64,000 nucleotides of DNA from Dactylosporangium sp040689395 (GCF_040689395.1 NZ_JBFAZX010000001.1:496001-560000); one strand, 5' to 3'; positions 8,753 to 19,612 are shown, counted from the stretch's first letter. Numbers and translations: made by a program. Notes: generated by a model from the letters alone, not told the origin.

Positions 8753-9196
8753 GTGGGTACGTACAGCCCGAAGCCGGGTGAGATCGAGCGCGTGTGGCAC
8801 GTCATCGACGCCACCGATGTGGTGCTCGGCCGCCTGGCCACGCACGCTGCGACGCTGCTGCGCGGCAAGCACAAGCCGACGTTCGCCCCGCACGTGGACA
8901 CCGGCGACTTCGTCATCGTGATCAACGCCGGCAAGGTGGCGCTGACCGGCAACAAGCGGCAGTCGAAGGTCGCCTACCGCCACTCGGGCTACCCGGGTGG
9001 TCTCAAGGCGGTCGGCTACGACGAGCTGCTGACGAAGCACCCCGAGCGGGCGATCGAGCTGGCCGTCAAGGGCATGCTCCCGCACAACCGCCTGGGCGCG
9101 CGCCAGATCCGTAAGCTGAAGGTCTACGCGGGTGCCGAGCACCCGCACGCGGCCCAGCTGCCCCAGCCGTTCGAGATCAAGCAGATCGCGCAGTGA
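8753..9196 (+). CDS. rplM: 50S ribosomal protein L13
   Basis: A 147-residue protein, exactly the usual L13 length, starting at GTG 8753 (VGTYSPKPGEIERVWHVID) behind an AAGGTAG ribosome site. It contains the conserved DATDVVLGRLAT, RGKHKPTF and GMLPHNRLG stretches. L13 is an early-assembly 23S rRNA-binding protein of the large subunit. It is cotranscribed with rpsI directly downstream. Confidence 0.98.
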   Translation: MGTYSPKPGEIERVWHVIDATDVVLGRLATHAATLLRGKHKPTFAPHVDTGDFVIVINAGKVALTGNKRQSKVAYRHSGYPGGLKAVGYDELLTKHPERAIELAVKGMLPHNRLGARQIRKLKVYAGAEHPHAAQLPQPFEIKQIAQ

Positions 9197-9216
9197 GCGC
9201 CGACGAAGGACAGAGC

Positions 9217-9708
9217 GTGACCGACGAGACCATCGCCGCCCCGACGCCGGCCGCTGTCGCGACCGTCGAGGCGCCCACCGCCACCGCTACCGCCACCGCG
9301 CCGACCCGGTCGCGCCGCGCCGGCCAGCCGATTCAGACCGTGGGCCGCCGCAAGGAGGCCATCGTTCGGGTCCGCCTGGTCCCCGGCACCGGCAAGTTCC
9401 TGCTCAACGGGCGCGAGCTGGAGAACTACTTCCCGAGCAAGGTGCACCAGCAGTCGGTCCGCGAGCCGCTGGTCATCGCCGAGAAGGCCGAGGCGTTCGA
9501 CGTCTTCGCCAACCTGCGTGGCGGCGGCACCACCGGCCAGGCCGGTGCGCTGCGTCTCGCGATCGCGCGGGCCCTCGTCGAGAACGACGCGGACGACCGC
9601 GCCGCGCTCAAGAAGGCCGGCTTCCTGACCCGGGACGCGCGGGCCACCGAGCGGAAGAAGTACGGCCTGAAGAAGGCCCGCAAGGCCCCGCAGTACTCGA
9701 AGCGCTAA
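9217..9708 (+). CDS. rpsI: 30S ribosomal protein S9
   Basis: S9 of the small subunit head; its basic tail (ending KAPQYSKR) reaches the P-site tRNA. GTG 9217 is chosen because GAAGGA sits 6 bases upstream, giving 163 residues. An alternative GTG at 9193 would overlap the rplM stop (GTGA) and give 171 residues but has no ribosome site. An Ala/Thr-rich N-terminal extension of about 35 residues precedes the conserved core (TVGRRKEAIVRVRL), as is usual in actinobacteria. Confidence 0.97.
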   Translation: MTDETIAAPTPAAVATVEAPTATATATAPTRSRRAGQPIQTVGRRKEAIVRVRLVPGTGKFLLNGRELENYFPSKVHQQSVREPLVIAEKAEAFDVFANLRGGGTTGQAGALRLAIARALVENDADDRAALKKAGFLTRDARATERKKYGLKKARKAPQYSKR

Positions 9709-9759
9709 CGAAACCCGTCGGCCGGGTGCCACCCTGGAGGTGTGCGCCCGGCCGTTTCG
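9709..9759 (+). terminator. Terminator-like hairpin after rpsI
   Basis: CGGCCGGG (9719-9726) pairs with CCCGGCCG (9747-9754), and flanking CGAAA/TTTCG (9709-9713/9755-9759) extends the stem with a bulge. It directly follows the rpsI stop. Confidence 0.55.
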
Positions 9760-9826
9760 TGTTGTGCGAGCGGTCATGCCGAGCGGGGGAGACGCGCCGG
9801 TGGGGTTCGACCAGGGAGGTATCGCG

Positions 9827-11176
9827 ATGGGGCGACTCTTCGGCACCGACGGAGTGCGTGGGCGGGCCAACGCCGACCTCACTCCCGAGATCGCGATGGC
9901 GGTCGCCATCGCCGCCGCCCAGGCGTTGTTCGAGCATGATCACTCCCACGCCCCGGTCGCCGTCGTCGGCCGCGACCCGCGGGCGAGCGGCGAGATGCTG
10001 GAGGCGGCCGTCGTGGCCGGCCTCACCAGCGCCGGCGCCAACGTGGTGCGGGTGGGCGTGCTACCGACGCCGGCCGTCGCCTATCTCACCGGCGTGCTCG
10101 ACGCCGACATCGGGGTGATGCTCTCGGCGTCGCACAACCCGATGCCCGACAACGGGATCAAGCTCTTCGCCGCTGGCGGGCACAAGCTGCCCGACGAGGT
10201 CGAGGACGAGATCGAGCGCCTCATGGACAACAGCGGCACCCACCGCCGCCCGACCGGGGCCGGGGTCGGCCGGGTCACCGACTACGCCGAGGGCGAGGAC
10301 CGCTACGTGCGGCACCTGCTCACGTCGCTGACCAGCCCGCTCGCCGAGCTCAAGGTCGTCGTGGACTGCGCCAACGGGGCCGCCTCGTCGGCCGCGCCGG
10401 AGGCCTACCGCCGCGCCGGCGCCTCCGTCATCGCGATCAACGCGGACCCCGACGGCCTCAACATCAACGACGACTGCGGCTCCAACCACATCGCCCAGCT
10501 GCGTGCGGCCGTCGTGGAGCACGGCGCCGACCTGGGCATCGCCCACGACGGTGACGCCGACCGCTGCATCGCCGTCGCCGCGGACGGCACCGAGGTCGAC
10601 GGCGACCAGATCATGGCGATCCTGGCGCTGGCGATGCGGGACGCGGGCGCGCTGACGCAGGACACGCTCGTCGCGACCGTCATGAGCAACCTGGGCCTGA
10701 AGCTCGCCATGGCCGAGGCCGGCATCCGGCTGCTGGAGACCCGGGTCGGCGACCGGTATGTGCTAGAGGAACTGCGCGCCAAGGGCCTCGCGCTCGGCGG
10801 GGAGCAGAGCGGGCACATCGTGATGCCGGAGTTCGCGACCACGGGCGACGGCGTGCTCACCGCGCTGTGCCTCATGGGCCGCATGGAGCAGACCGGCAAG
10901 AGCCTCAAGGAGCTGGCCGCGGTCGTGCGGCGGCTGCCGCAGGTGATGATCAATGTGCCCGTGCTCGACCGGACCGCCGCCGCCCGCTCGCCGCAGGTGC
11001 TCGACGCGACCAAGCAGGTCGAGGCCGAGCTGGGCGGCGCAGGCCGGGTGCTGCTGCGCCCGTCGGGCACCGAGCAGCTGGTCCGGGTGATGGTGGAGGC
11101 CGGGACGCAGGAGGTCGCCCGGGATGCCGCCGAGCGGATCGCGCACATCGTGCGGACCGTGTCTTCCGTTCAGTAG
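9827..11176 (+). CDS. glmM: Phosphoglucosamine mutase
   Basis: A 449-residue enzyme converting glucosamine-6-phosphate to glucosamine-1-phosphate for UDP-GlcNAc and peptidoglycan. It opens with MGRLFGTDGVRG. The phosphoserine loop ASHNP puts the catalytic Ser at 102, the metal loop DGDADR is at 241-246, and the phosphate-binding RPSGTEQLVRVM lies near the C-terminus. ATG 9827 has a GGGAGGT ribosome site. glmS, the preceding step, is 0.9 kb downstream. Confidence 0.97.
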   Translation: MGRLFGTDGVRGRANADLTPEIAMAVAIAAAQALFEHDHSHAPVAVVGRDPRASGEMLEAAVVAGLTSAGANVVRVGVLPTPAVAYLTGVLDADIGVMLSASHNPMPDNGIKLFAAGGHKLPDEVEDEIERLMDNSGTHRRPTGAGVGRVTDYAEGEDRYVRHLLTSLTSPLAELKVVVDCANGAASSAAPEAYRRAGASVIAINADPDGLNINDDCGSNHIAQLRAAVVEHGADLGIAHDGDADRCIAVAADGTEVDGDQIMAILALAMRDAGALTQDTLVATVMSNLGLKLAMAEAGIRLLETRVGDRYVLEELRAKGLALGGEQSGHIVMPEFATTGDGVLTALCLMGRMEQTGKSLKELAAVVRRLPQVMINVPVLDRTAAARSPQVLDATKQVEAELGGAGRVLLRPSGTEQLVRVMVEAGTQEVARDAAERIAHIVRTVSSVQ

Positions 11177-11193
11177 GTCTTCTCCTGGGTAGG

Positions 11194-11199
11194 TAACGT
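11194..11199 (+). promoter_or_regulatory. -10 box (TAACGT) of the SDR gene
   Basis: TAACGT ends 6 bases before ATG 11206 and no ribosome site is present, which suggests a leaderless transcript. Confidence 0.45.
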
Positions 11200-11205
11200 G
11201 CGGGC

Positions 11206-11964
11206 ATGACCAATGCCCGCACCGTCATCGTCACCGGCGCCTCCCGCGGCATCGGCAAGGCGAGCGCCGTGGCCTTCGCCGCCGAGGGCTGCAACGTTGT
11301 GCTGACCTCTCGCAAGATCGACTCGCTGAACGAGGTCGCGGCAGGAATCTCCGCCCGGTTCCCGGCCGTCGGCGTGCTCACCCACGCCGCGCACGCGGCC
11401 GAGCCCGACCAGGCCGCCGAGGTCGTCGACGCCGCCGTGCGGCGCTTCGGGGCGATCGACGTCTTGGTCAACAACGCCGGCACCAACCCGTACTTCGGGC
11501 CGTTGATGGACATCGACCCGGTCCGCGCGGAGAAGACCGTCCGGCTCAACCAGTTCGGCGTGCTCCTGTGGAGCCAGCTGGTGTGGAAGGCGTCTATGTC
11601 CGCGTGCGGCGGGGCCATCGTCAACGTCGCCTCGCTCGGCGGCATGCTCACCGAGCCGGGCCTCGGCTACTACAACGCCACCAAGGCCGCCGTCATCCAC
11701 CTCACCCGGCAGATGGGCGTCGAGCTGGCGCCGTCGGTGCGGGTCAACGCGGTCGCGCCGGGCATCGTGCGCACGCAGCTCGCGCGCGGGCTGTGGGAGG
11801 ACAACGAGGAGTACCTCAACGACCAGCTGCCGCTTGGGCGCATCGGCGAGCCGGAGGACATCGCCGATGTCATCACCTTCCTGGCCGGTCCGGCGTCGCG
11901 CTGGATGACCGGGCAGACCATCGTCGTGGACGGCGGGGCGCAGATCCGCGCCTCCCTCTCCTGA
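11206..11964 (+). CDS. Short-chain dehydrogenase/reductase (SDR)
   Basis: A 252-residue classical SDR. The cofactor motif TGASRGIG is at about 10-17, NNAG at about 88-91, the catalytic Ser is in NVASLGG and the YxxxK pair is in YYNATKA. Length and the C-terminal VDGGAQI fit FabG-like NAD(P)H-dependent oxidoreductases. The substrate cannot be deduced. It lies between glmM and glmS, but nothing connects it to amino-sugar synthesis. Confidence 0.88.
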   Translation: MTNARTVIVTGASRGIGKASAVAFAAEGCNVVLTSRKIDSLNEVAAGISARFPAVGVLTHAAHAAEPDQAAEVVDAAVRRFGAIDVLVNNAGTNPYFGPLMDIDPVRAEKTVRLNQFGVLLWSQLVWKASMSACGGAIVNVASLGGMLTEPGLGYYNATKAAVIHLTRQMGVELAPSVRVNAVAPGIVRTQLARGLWEDNEEYLNDQLPLGRIGEPEDIADVITFLAGPASRWMTGQTIVVDGGAQIRASLS

Positions 11965-12038
11965 CGATCGCCCGTTTACGTGCATAGCCCGTGCGCGTAT
12001 GCGACAGTTTCACGCAAAGGTGATGCGCATATTTCTGC

Positions 12039-12044
12039 TACGGT
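12039..12044 (+). promoter_or_regulatory. -10 box (TACGGT) of glmS
   Basis: TACGGT ends 6 bases before ATG 12051, with no Shine-Dalgarno; glmS is probably translated from a leaderless mRNA. No glmS ribozyme-like leader can exist with so short a 5' end. Confidence 0.45.
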
Positions 12045-12050
12045 ACCGGC

Positions 12051-13934
<1,884 letters not shown>

Positions 13935-13958
13935 GGCACATGTGACAGGGTTGTCCCT

Positions 13959-14354
13959 GTGATCGTGTCTGTCGGCATCGACGTCGTGCTGGTCGAGCGG
14001 TTCGGCCAGGCGCTGGAACGCACGCCGCTGCTCACCGAGCGGCTGTTCACCTCCGCCGAGCGGGTCACCTCCTCGGGAAACCCCCGCTCGGCGGAGTCGC
14101 TCGCGGCCCGCTTCGCGGCGAAGGAGGCGGTGGCGAAAGCCCTCGGCGCGCCCGGCGGACTGCACTGGCACGACTGCGAGATCGTCACCGATCCGGACGG
14201 CCGGCCGTGGCTGACCGTCTCCGGCACCGTCGCCCAGGCCGCCGCCGAGCGCGGGATCTCCCGCTGGCACCTGTCGCTGTCCCACGACGGTGGCATCGCC
14301 TCGGCCATGGTGGTGGCGGAACAGACGCCGGCCAACCTCGGGAGCGCCCAATGA
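13959..14354 (+). CDS. acpS: Holo-[acyl-carrier-protein] synthase
   Basis: A 131-residue AcpS-type phosphopantetheinyl transferase that activates the fatty-acid acyl carrier protein. The magnesium-site motif GIDVVLVERF is at residues 6-15 and RFAAKEAVAKALG is the second signature. The start GTG 13959 abuts a small palindrome (ACAGGG-TTGT-CCCTGT, 13945-13960). Its stop overlaps the next start (ATGA, 14351-14354), so it is coupled to nnr. Confidence 0.95.
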   Translation: MIVSVGIDVVLVERFGQALERTPLLTERLFTSAERVTSSGNPRSAESLAARFAAKEAVAKALGAPGGLHWHDCEIVTDPDGRPWLTVSGTVAQAAAERGISRWHLSLSHDGGIASAMVVAEQTPANLGSAQ

Positions 14355-15787
14355 GAGCCGCGTGGCGGGTCGCGCAGGTACGCGCGGCCGAAGAATCCCT
14401 GATGAGGACCCTGCCCGGCGGCGCGCTCATGCAGCGCGCCGCCGCCGGCCTGGCGCGGCGCTGCGCCGACACCCTGCCCCGGGTGTACGGCAGCCGCGTG
14501 CTGCTGCTCGTCGGCCCCGGCAACAACGGCGGCGACGCGCTCTACGCCGGCGCCCGGCTCGCTCGCCGTGGCGCACACGTGGCGGCCATGCTGCTCGACC
14601 CGGAGCGAGCCCACCGCGGGGGGCTGGACGCGTTGCGCGAGGCCGGGGGCGTGACCGTCGATCGGCCAAGGGGCCGCGTCGACCTCGTGGTCGACGGCAT
14701 CCTCGGCATCGGCGGGCGCGGCGGGCTGCGCGAGCCGGCCGCCGCCACGGTCGCCGAGATCTCCGACGTCCTGCACGACACGCCCGTCATCGCCGTCGAC
14801 GTGCCGTCCGGCGTCGACGCCGACACGGGCGCGGTGACCGGCATGGCGATCCACGCCGACATCACCGTCACCTTCGGCGTGCTCAAGCCGGGGCTGATGG
14901 TCGGCGCCGGTGCGGTACACAGCGGGATCGTGGAGCTCGTCGACATCGGCCTCGGCGGGTATCTCGACGGTGATCCCGCCCTCTTCGTGCCCGACGCCAC
15001 CGACATCGCCGCCTGCTGGCCGCGCCCGGGAGCGAACGACAACAAGTACTCCCGCGGCGTCGTCGGCCTCGCCACCGGCTCCGCGAAGTACCCGGGCGCC
15101 GCCGTGCTCTCCGTCGGCGGTGCCCTAGCCGGCCCCGCGGGCCTCGTCCGCTACGCCGGCGCCGCGGCCGACGCGGTGCGCCTGCACCACCCGCCCGTGA
15201 TCGCCAGCGAGCGGGTCGCCGACGCGGGCCGGGTGCAGGCGTGGGTGTGCGGCAGCGGCCTCGGCACCGACGAGCGCGCCTACGGCGAGCTGCGCGCTGT
15301 GCTGGGCGCGCCGGTGCCGGTGGTGCTCGACGCCGACGCGCTGACCCTGCTCGCCGACGCTCGGATGAGCGACTGGCTGCGGGAACGCGACGCGCCCACC
15401 GTGGTGACGCCGCACGACGGGGAGTTCCAGCGCCTCGCCGGCGGCGCTCCGGGCGACGACCGGGTCGCCGCCGCGACCGGCCTGGCCGCCCGGATCGGCG
15501 CGGTCGTACTGCTCAAGGGCGACCGCACGATCATCGCCACGCCCGACGGCCGGGTCTTCGTCAACCCGACCGGCACCGCGGCACTGGCCACGGGCGGCAC
15601 CGGCGACATCCTCTCCGGACTGCTCGGCTCGCTGCTCGCCGGGGGCGTGCAGGCCGAGCACGCGGCCCTCGCCGCGGCGTACGCGCACGGCCTGGCCGGC
15701 CGCCTCGCCGCCGAGGGCGGACCGGTGACCTCCGCCGACGTGGCCTCCCAACTACGCGAATCGGTCGCGATCTTAACTCGCGGGTAA
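14351..15787 (+). CDS. nnr: Bifunctional NAD(P)HX epimerase / ADP-dependent NAD(P)HX dehydratase
   Basis: A 478-residue fusion that repairs hydrated NADH and NADPH. The N-terminal YjeF_N epimerase domain carries GPGNNGGD at 55-62. The C-terminal ribokinase-like dehydratase has TPHDGEFQRL and the nucleotide-site motif ATGGTGDILSG. It overlaps acpS by four bases. In many relatives alr follows; here a hydrolase gene follows directly. Confidence 0.95.
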   Translation: MRAAWRVAQVRAAEESLMRTLPGGALMQRAAAGLARRCADTLPRVYGSRVLLLVGPGNNGGDALYAGARLARRGAHVAAMLLDPERAHRGGLDALREAGGVTVDRPRGRVDLVVDGILGIGGRGGLREPAAATVAEISDVLHDTPVIAVDVPSGVDADTGAVTGMAIHADITVTFGVLKPGLMVGAGAVHSGIVELVDIGLGGYLDGDPALFVPDATDIAACWPRPGANDNKYSRGVVGLATGSAKYPGAAVLSVGGALAGPAGLVRYAGAAADAVRLHHPPVIASERVADAGRVQAWVCGSGLGTDERAYGELRAVLGAPVPVVLDADALTLLADARMSDWLRERDAPTVVTPHDGEFQRLAGGAPGDDRVAAATGLAARIGAVVLLKGDRTIIATPDGRVFVNPTGTAALATGGTGDILSGLLGSLLAGGVQAEHAALAAAYAHGLAGRLAAEGGPVTSADVASQLRESVAILTRG

Positions 15788-15801
15788 CGAACGTTTAGTC
15801 T
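15773..15801 (+). promoter_or_regulatory. Promoter of the alpha/beta hydrolase gene
   Basis: TTAACT (15773-15778), a 17-base spacer and TAGTCT (15796-15801), then 6 bases to ATG 15808. The spacing predicts a leaderless mRNA. The -35 overlaps the end of nnr. Confidence 0.6.
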
Positions 15802-15807
15802 TTGCGC

Positions 15808-16884
15808 ATGGGATCCGAGGTGGTCAAGAGCGGCAACCGCAAGCGAACGGCCGGCATCATCGGCGCGGTCGTTGGTCTCGCGGCGGCCGGCGTGGCCGCC
15901 GGGGTGGCCGCCGAGCGGTACGTTGTCCGCCGCTCTAAGAATGCCGACGATCCCTACGCCGACGAGGAGTTCGGCGTCTGGGACAGCGACGAGCAGCTCA
16001 CCGTCACCTCCGACGACGGCATCGATCTCTACGTCGAGGTCGTCGACGGCCCGCCTGGAGACGAAGGTCCCACCCTGGTCTTCGTGCACGGCTTCTGCCT
16101 GGACATGGGCACGTTTCACTTTCAGCGCAGACACCTGCAGGGCAAGCACCGGATGGTCTTCTACGACCAGCCCGGCCACGGCCGCTCGGGCCGGCTCACC
16201 AAGGGGGAGTACACCCTGGACTCCCTCGGCGCCGGCCTGCGCGCCGTGCTGCAGGCCACCACGCCGACCGGCCCGGTGGTGCTCGTCGGCCATTCCATGG
16301 GCGGCATGACCATCATGGCGCTCGCCGAGCAGGTGCCCGAGCTGTTCGAGTCCCGCGTGGCCGCGGCCGTGCTCATCTCCACCTCGGCCGGCAAGCTCGA
16401 CCAGGTCAACTTCGGCTTCCCCGACATCGTGGCCCGGTTCCGCCGCCCGCTGCTGCCGGTCGTCGGCTTCGCCGGCCCGATCAGCTCGGCCGTCATCGAC
16501 CGGGCCCGCCGCGCCTCGACCGACCTGGCCTGGCTGCTGACCAGGCGCTACGGGTTCGGCACGGCACGCCCCAGCCCGGCCCTGGTCTCGTACGTCGAGA
16601 AGATGAACTCGACCACGTCGACCGAGGTGATCGCGCGATACCTGCGCACCCTCTACACTCACGCCCGGCTGCTCGTCCTGGGCCCGCTGCGCACAGTGCC
16701 GGTCCTGCTGGTCTGTGGCGACAAGGACCTGCTGACGCCGCTGACGCACACGTACGAGATAACGTCGGTGCTGCCCGAGGCGGAGCTGGTGGTGGTCGCC
16801 GACGGTGGCCACGTCGTCATGCTCGAGCACGCCGACGAGGTCAACGACGCGATGGACACGTTCTTGACGAAGGTGCTGGAGTGA
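15808..16884 (+). CDS. Membrane-anchored alpha/beta hydrolase
   Basis: A 358-residue alpha/beta-hydrolase with one N-terminal hydrophobic helix (about 15-36, AGIIGAVVGLAAAGVAAG). The nucleophile elbow GHSMGG has Ser163, the oxyanion region is HGFCLD (about 94-99), and a C-terminal acid/His pair lies around CGDKDLLTP and DGGHVVMLEH. Family members include esterases, lipases and peroxidases, and the substrate is unknown. In related genomes a homologue sits between alr and tsaE. Its stop overlaps the tsaE start (GTGA, 16881-16884). Confidence 0.85.
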   Translation: MGSEVVKSGNRKRTAGIIGAVVGLAAAGVAAGVAAERYVVRRSKNADDPYADEEFGVWDSDEQLTVTSDDGIDLYVEVVDGPPGDEGPTLVFVHGFCLDMGTFHFQRRHLQGKHRMVFYDQPGHGRSGRLTKGEYTLDSLGAGLRAVLQATTPTGPVVLVGHSMGGMTIMALAEQVPELFESRVAAAVLISTSAGKLDQVNFGFPDIVARFRRPLLPVVGFAGPISSAVIDRARRASTDLAWLLTRRYGFGTARPSPALVSYVEKMNSTTSTEVIARYLRTLYTHARLLVLGPLRTVPVLLVCGDKDLLTPLTHTYEITSVLPEAELVVVADGGHVVMLEHADEVNDAMDTFLTKVLE

Positions 16885-17360
16885 CGAGAATCCTGTCGAC
16901 CGTCGAGCAGACGAGGGACTTCGGGAAGGCCCTGGCGGCGGTACTGCGGGCGGGCGACCTGGTCGTCCTGACCGGCCCGCTCGGCGCGGGCAAGACCGCG
17001 CTGGCCCAGGGGGTGGGCGCGGGCCTGCGAGTGCGCGGCGACGTCACCTCCCCGACGTTCGTGATCGCGCGGGTGCACCGCCCCGACGTGTCGCGCGGCG
17101 GGACGCTGCCGCTCGTCCACGTCGACGCCTATCGCCTGGGCAACGTCAAGGACCCGATCGGCGAGGTCGACGCCCTGGACCTCGACGCGACGCTGGAGGA
17201 CTCGGTCACGCTCGTGGAGTGGGGCGAGGGCCTGGTCGAGCAGCTGAGCGACGAGCACCTGGAGGTCCACCTGGACCGCCGCGACGACGACTCGCGGGTG
17301 GTGGCCCTGATCCCACGCGGCGGCGACTGGCCCTCCCGCGCGGCCGCCCTGACCGCCTGA
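16881..17360 (+). CDS. tsaE: tRNA threonylcarbamoyladenosine (t6A37) biosynthesis ATPase TsaE
   Basis: A 159-residue P-loop ATPase assisting TsaB/TsaD in making t6A at position 37 of ANN-decoding tRNAs. The Walker A GPLGAGKT is at 32-39, followed by SPTF, HVDAYRL and VEWGEGL, all typical of TsaE. GTG 16881 overlaps the hydrolase stop. Normally tsaB follows at once; here an oppositely oriented 2.07-kb gene intervenes. Confidence 0.95.
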   Translation: MTRILSTVEQTRDFGKALAAVLRAGDLVVLTGPLGAGKTALAQGVGAGLRVRGDVTSPTFVIARVHRPDVSRGGTLPLVHVDAYRLGNVKDPIGEVDALDLDATLEDSVTLVEWGEGLVEQLSDEHLEVHLDRRDDDSRVVALIPRGGDWPSRAAALTA

Positions 17361-17415
17361 CTGGAGAGGGATGCATCGACTCATCGCGTCAGTCCTGCCC
17401 CCGCAGGCATGACCG

Positions 17416-19488
17416 TCAGGCGGGCTGGAGGACCTCCCAGACGTCGACCCAGGTGCCCTCGTCGTTCGTGACACGGGCGAGCAGGTGGCGGCCCGCGTGG
17501 CAGAACGCGGTGCTCATCCGATGCCCCGGGGCCAGGTCGGCGCGGAACACCTCCGCCTCCGTCGCCAGGTCGCGCACCGACAGCGTGCCGTCCAGCGCCA
17601 CCGCGCGCAGGCGGCCATCGGGGCTGTCCATCTGCGCGGCGAAGGCGTCCGCGCGGCTCGTCTCGGTGTACCCGGTGAAGCGCTTCAGAAGATCCTCGCC
17701 CACGATGCGGTCGAGGCGGGCTCCCGTGGCCAGGTCCCAGACGGTCGCCACGTCGCGGCGGTAGCGCCCGACGCTCGCCGCGCCCTCGCCGGTGCTGACG
17801 AGGCGCCAGTCGGATTCATTGAGCAGTACCGCATCCGGCTTGTGCGTGTCCGAGAAGCTGGCCGTGACGCGGCCCGAGAGCACGTCCCACACGGCGAAGT
17901 GTCCGTCGGCGTCCCAGGTGACGAGCGCGAGCTGGCGGCCCGGGCCGAGGGCGACCTGCGCGTGCTGGGGGCGGCCGGCGCCGCGGCCGGGGCGCAGCTC
18001 GGTGACCAGGGCGCCGCTGTCGATGGCACGGACCTTGACGTATTCGCCGGTGCGCGCGCACTCGACCAGCGTCCGGCGGTCGGGCGTGAGCAGCCAGTCG
18101 CCGGCCGCGCGCAGGTGGTGGCGCTTGGCCAGCTGGAAGCGCTCGGGGCCGGCCGGTTCCAGGCGCACGTGCGCGGCGACGGCGCCGGAGACGACCATGC
18201 CGTCGACGGCGACGCACCGCTCGAGCAGGATGCCCTCGGCGCGGTCGGCGGTCAGGTCGTACACCCTGTCGTCGGCGGTGCGGACCTGGGCCAGCGGGGT
18301 GCCCTGGCGGTACCCCTCGCCCTCCTTGACCAGCCACCGCACCAGCCGGCCGCGGCCGCCCGGGATCGTCCACGACAGCGGCTCGACCCGCCACGACGGC
18401 GGGTCGGCGGGCACGGCCCGGGGCTGGTGGCCGCGGACCCAGGCGGCGGCGCCGCGCATGATGGCGAGCTCGGGGTCGGTGGGGCGGGTGACCGGACGGC
18501 CGAGGCCGCTGTGCAGCGCCGGGCCGACGCCGGGCAGCCGGGCCGCGCCGCCGACCAGGAGCACGACGGCCACGTCGGCCGGCACGAGCCCGGCCCGCGC
18601 GACGACCGCCCGGCAGCTGGCGATCAGCCAGCGCGTCGCCGGCTCCGTGAGCTGGTCGAGCATCCGGCGATCCATCCGGTACGCGGGGGCGCCCGCCTCC
18701 ACCTCGTCCGCAGCCTCGGTCGCGTCGGCCAGCCGGTGCTTGAGCCGGCGGACGATGTCCAGGGCGTGCAGGTTGGCGCGGACGCTCGTGTCGCCGCCGG
18801 CCGCGAACGCCGGCTCCACCCACTCGGCGAGCGTGGCCCGCAGGTCCGCGGCGAGCATCACGTCGATGTCGCGGCCGCTGCCGGAGCTTTCCTGACTCAG
18901 CGGTACCGGCTGGCCGTGCCGCACCTGCGCCAGCGTGGCGGACCATGTCGCGCCCAGGTCGCACACGAGCACGTGGCCGCCCTCGGCGACCTCGACCAGC
19001 GCCATCGGGTCGAGCGCCGCGGCCGTCGCGTCGCAGACGAGCTCCGCGTCGGGGAAGCCGGCCATGGCCGCGGCGGCGACGAGGGTCTCGCGGCGGGGGT
19101 CATGGATGCGGTACCCCGCGGGCGCGCTCAGCACCAGCCGGCCGATCGGCCCGTAGCCGCGGCGCGCCTCGTCGGCGATCGCCTTCAGCGCGCTGCCGAC
19201 CAGCTCCACGCCGTTGACGAGCTGGTCGCCGAGCCAGATCGCAGCGTTGGCGTCGACCGCGCGGCGCACGCCGTCGACGTACTGTCGCGGATGCTGGTCA
19301 CGGGCTCGCTCCGCAGCCGCCCCGACGAGCAGGCGCGGGTGGCCCGCGCCGGTGGCGAGGGTGGCGCCGCCCGGCCAGCGTGCGGCGCCGGTGACCGGCT
19401 CGCGGACGGGGTGCAGTTGATCGGGCAGGACGACGGCGGCGGACAGGGCCCACGACCCGATGTCCACGATCAGGATCGGTTCGGCCAC
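17416..19488 (-). CDS. Hsp70/actin-fold ATPase-like protein with lipoyl-like domain and C-terminal beta-propeller
   Basis: A 690-residue protein I do not recognise as a described family. Residues 1-350 resemble an Hsp70 nucleotide-binding domain: phosphate-1 loop VDIGSWALSAAV (8-19), connect region DATAAALDPM (153-162), phosphate-2 CDLGATWSATL (176-186) and adenosine motif LLVGGAARLPGVG (310-322). Residues about 378-441 read like a lipoyl/biotinyl carrier barrel (RWLVKEGEGYRQGTPLAQV), but the Lys of the usual DKA hairpin is replaced (TADDRV). Residues 450-690 carry WD40-like blades (FAVWDVLSGR 531-540, ATVWDLATGA 581-590, LSVRDLATEA 636-645, VDVWEVLQ 681-688). No signal peptide or membrane segment is seen. 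GTG 19488 has a GGGAG ribosome site. It separates tsaE from tsaB. Confidence 0.8.
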   Translation of the reverse strand: MAEPILIVDIGSWALSAAVVLPDQLHPVREPVTGAARWPGGATLATGAGHPRLLVGAAAERARDQHPRQYVDGVRRAVDANAAIWLGDQLVNGVELVGSALKAIADEARRGYGPIGRLVLSAPAGYRIHDPRRETLVAAAAMAGFPDAELVCDATAAALDPMALVEVAEGGHVLVCDLGATWSATLAQVRHGQPVPLSQESSGSGRDIDVMLAADLRATLAEWVEPAFAAGGDTSVRANLHALDIVRRLKHRLADATEAADEVEAGAPAYRMDRRMLDQLTEPATRWLIASCRAVVARAGLVPADVAVVLLVGGAARLPGVGPALHSGLGRPVTRPTDPELAIMRGAAAWVRGHQPRAVPADPPSWRVEPLSWTIPGGRGRLVRWLVKEGEGYRQGTPLAQVRTADDRVYDLTADRAEGILLERCVAVDGMVVSGAVAAHVRLEPAGPERFQLAKRHHLRAAGDWLLTPDRRTLVECARTGEYVKVRAIDSGALVTELRPGRGAGRPQHAQVALGPGRQLALVTWDADGHFAVWDVLSGRVTASFSDTHKPDAVLLNESDWRLVSTGEGAASVGRYRRDVATVWDLATGARLDRIVGEDLLKRFTGYTETSRADAFAAQMDSPDGRLRAVALDGTLSVRDLATEAEVFRADLAPGHRMSTAFCHAGRHLLARVTNDEGTWVDVWEVLQPA

Positions 19489-19612
19489 TGCGGTACTCCC
19501 GGCGTCGATAGCGGCCGATGCTAAGAGCCGCTCGTTGCGGTCGCGTTAACTGATCGTGCCTGTGACGTCGCAAGGTCGAGGGTCACGCCGAAGAAGTGTC
19601 GGACCCCTCCTC

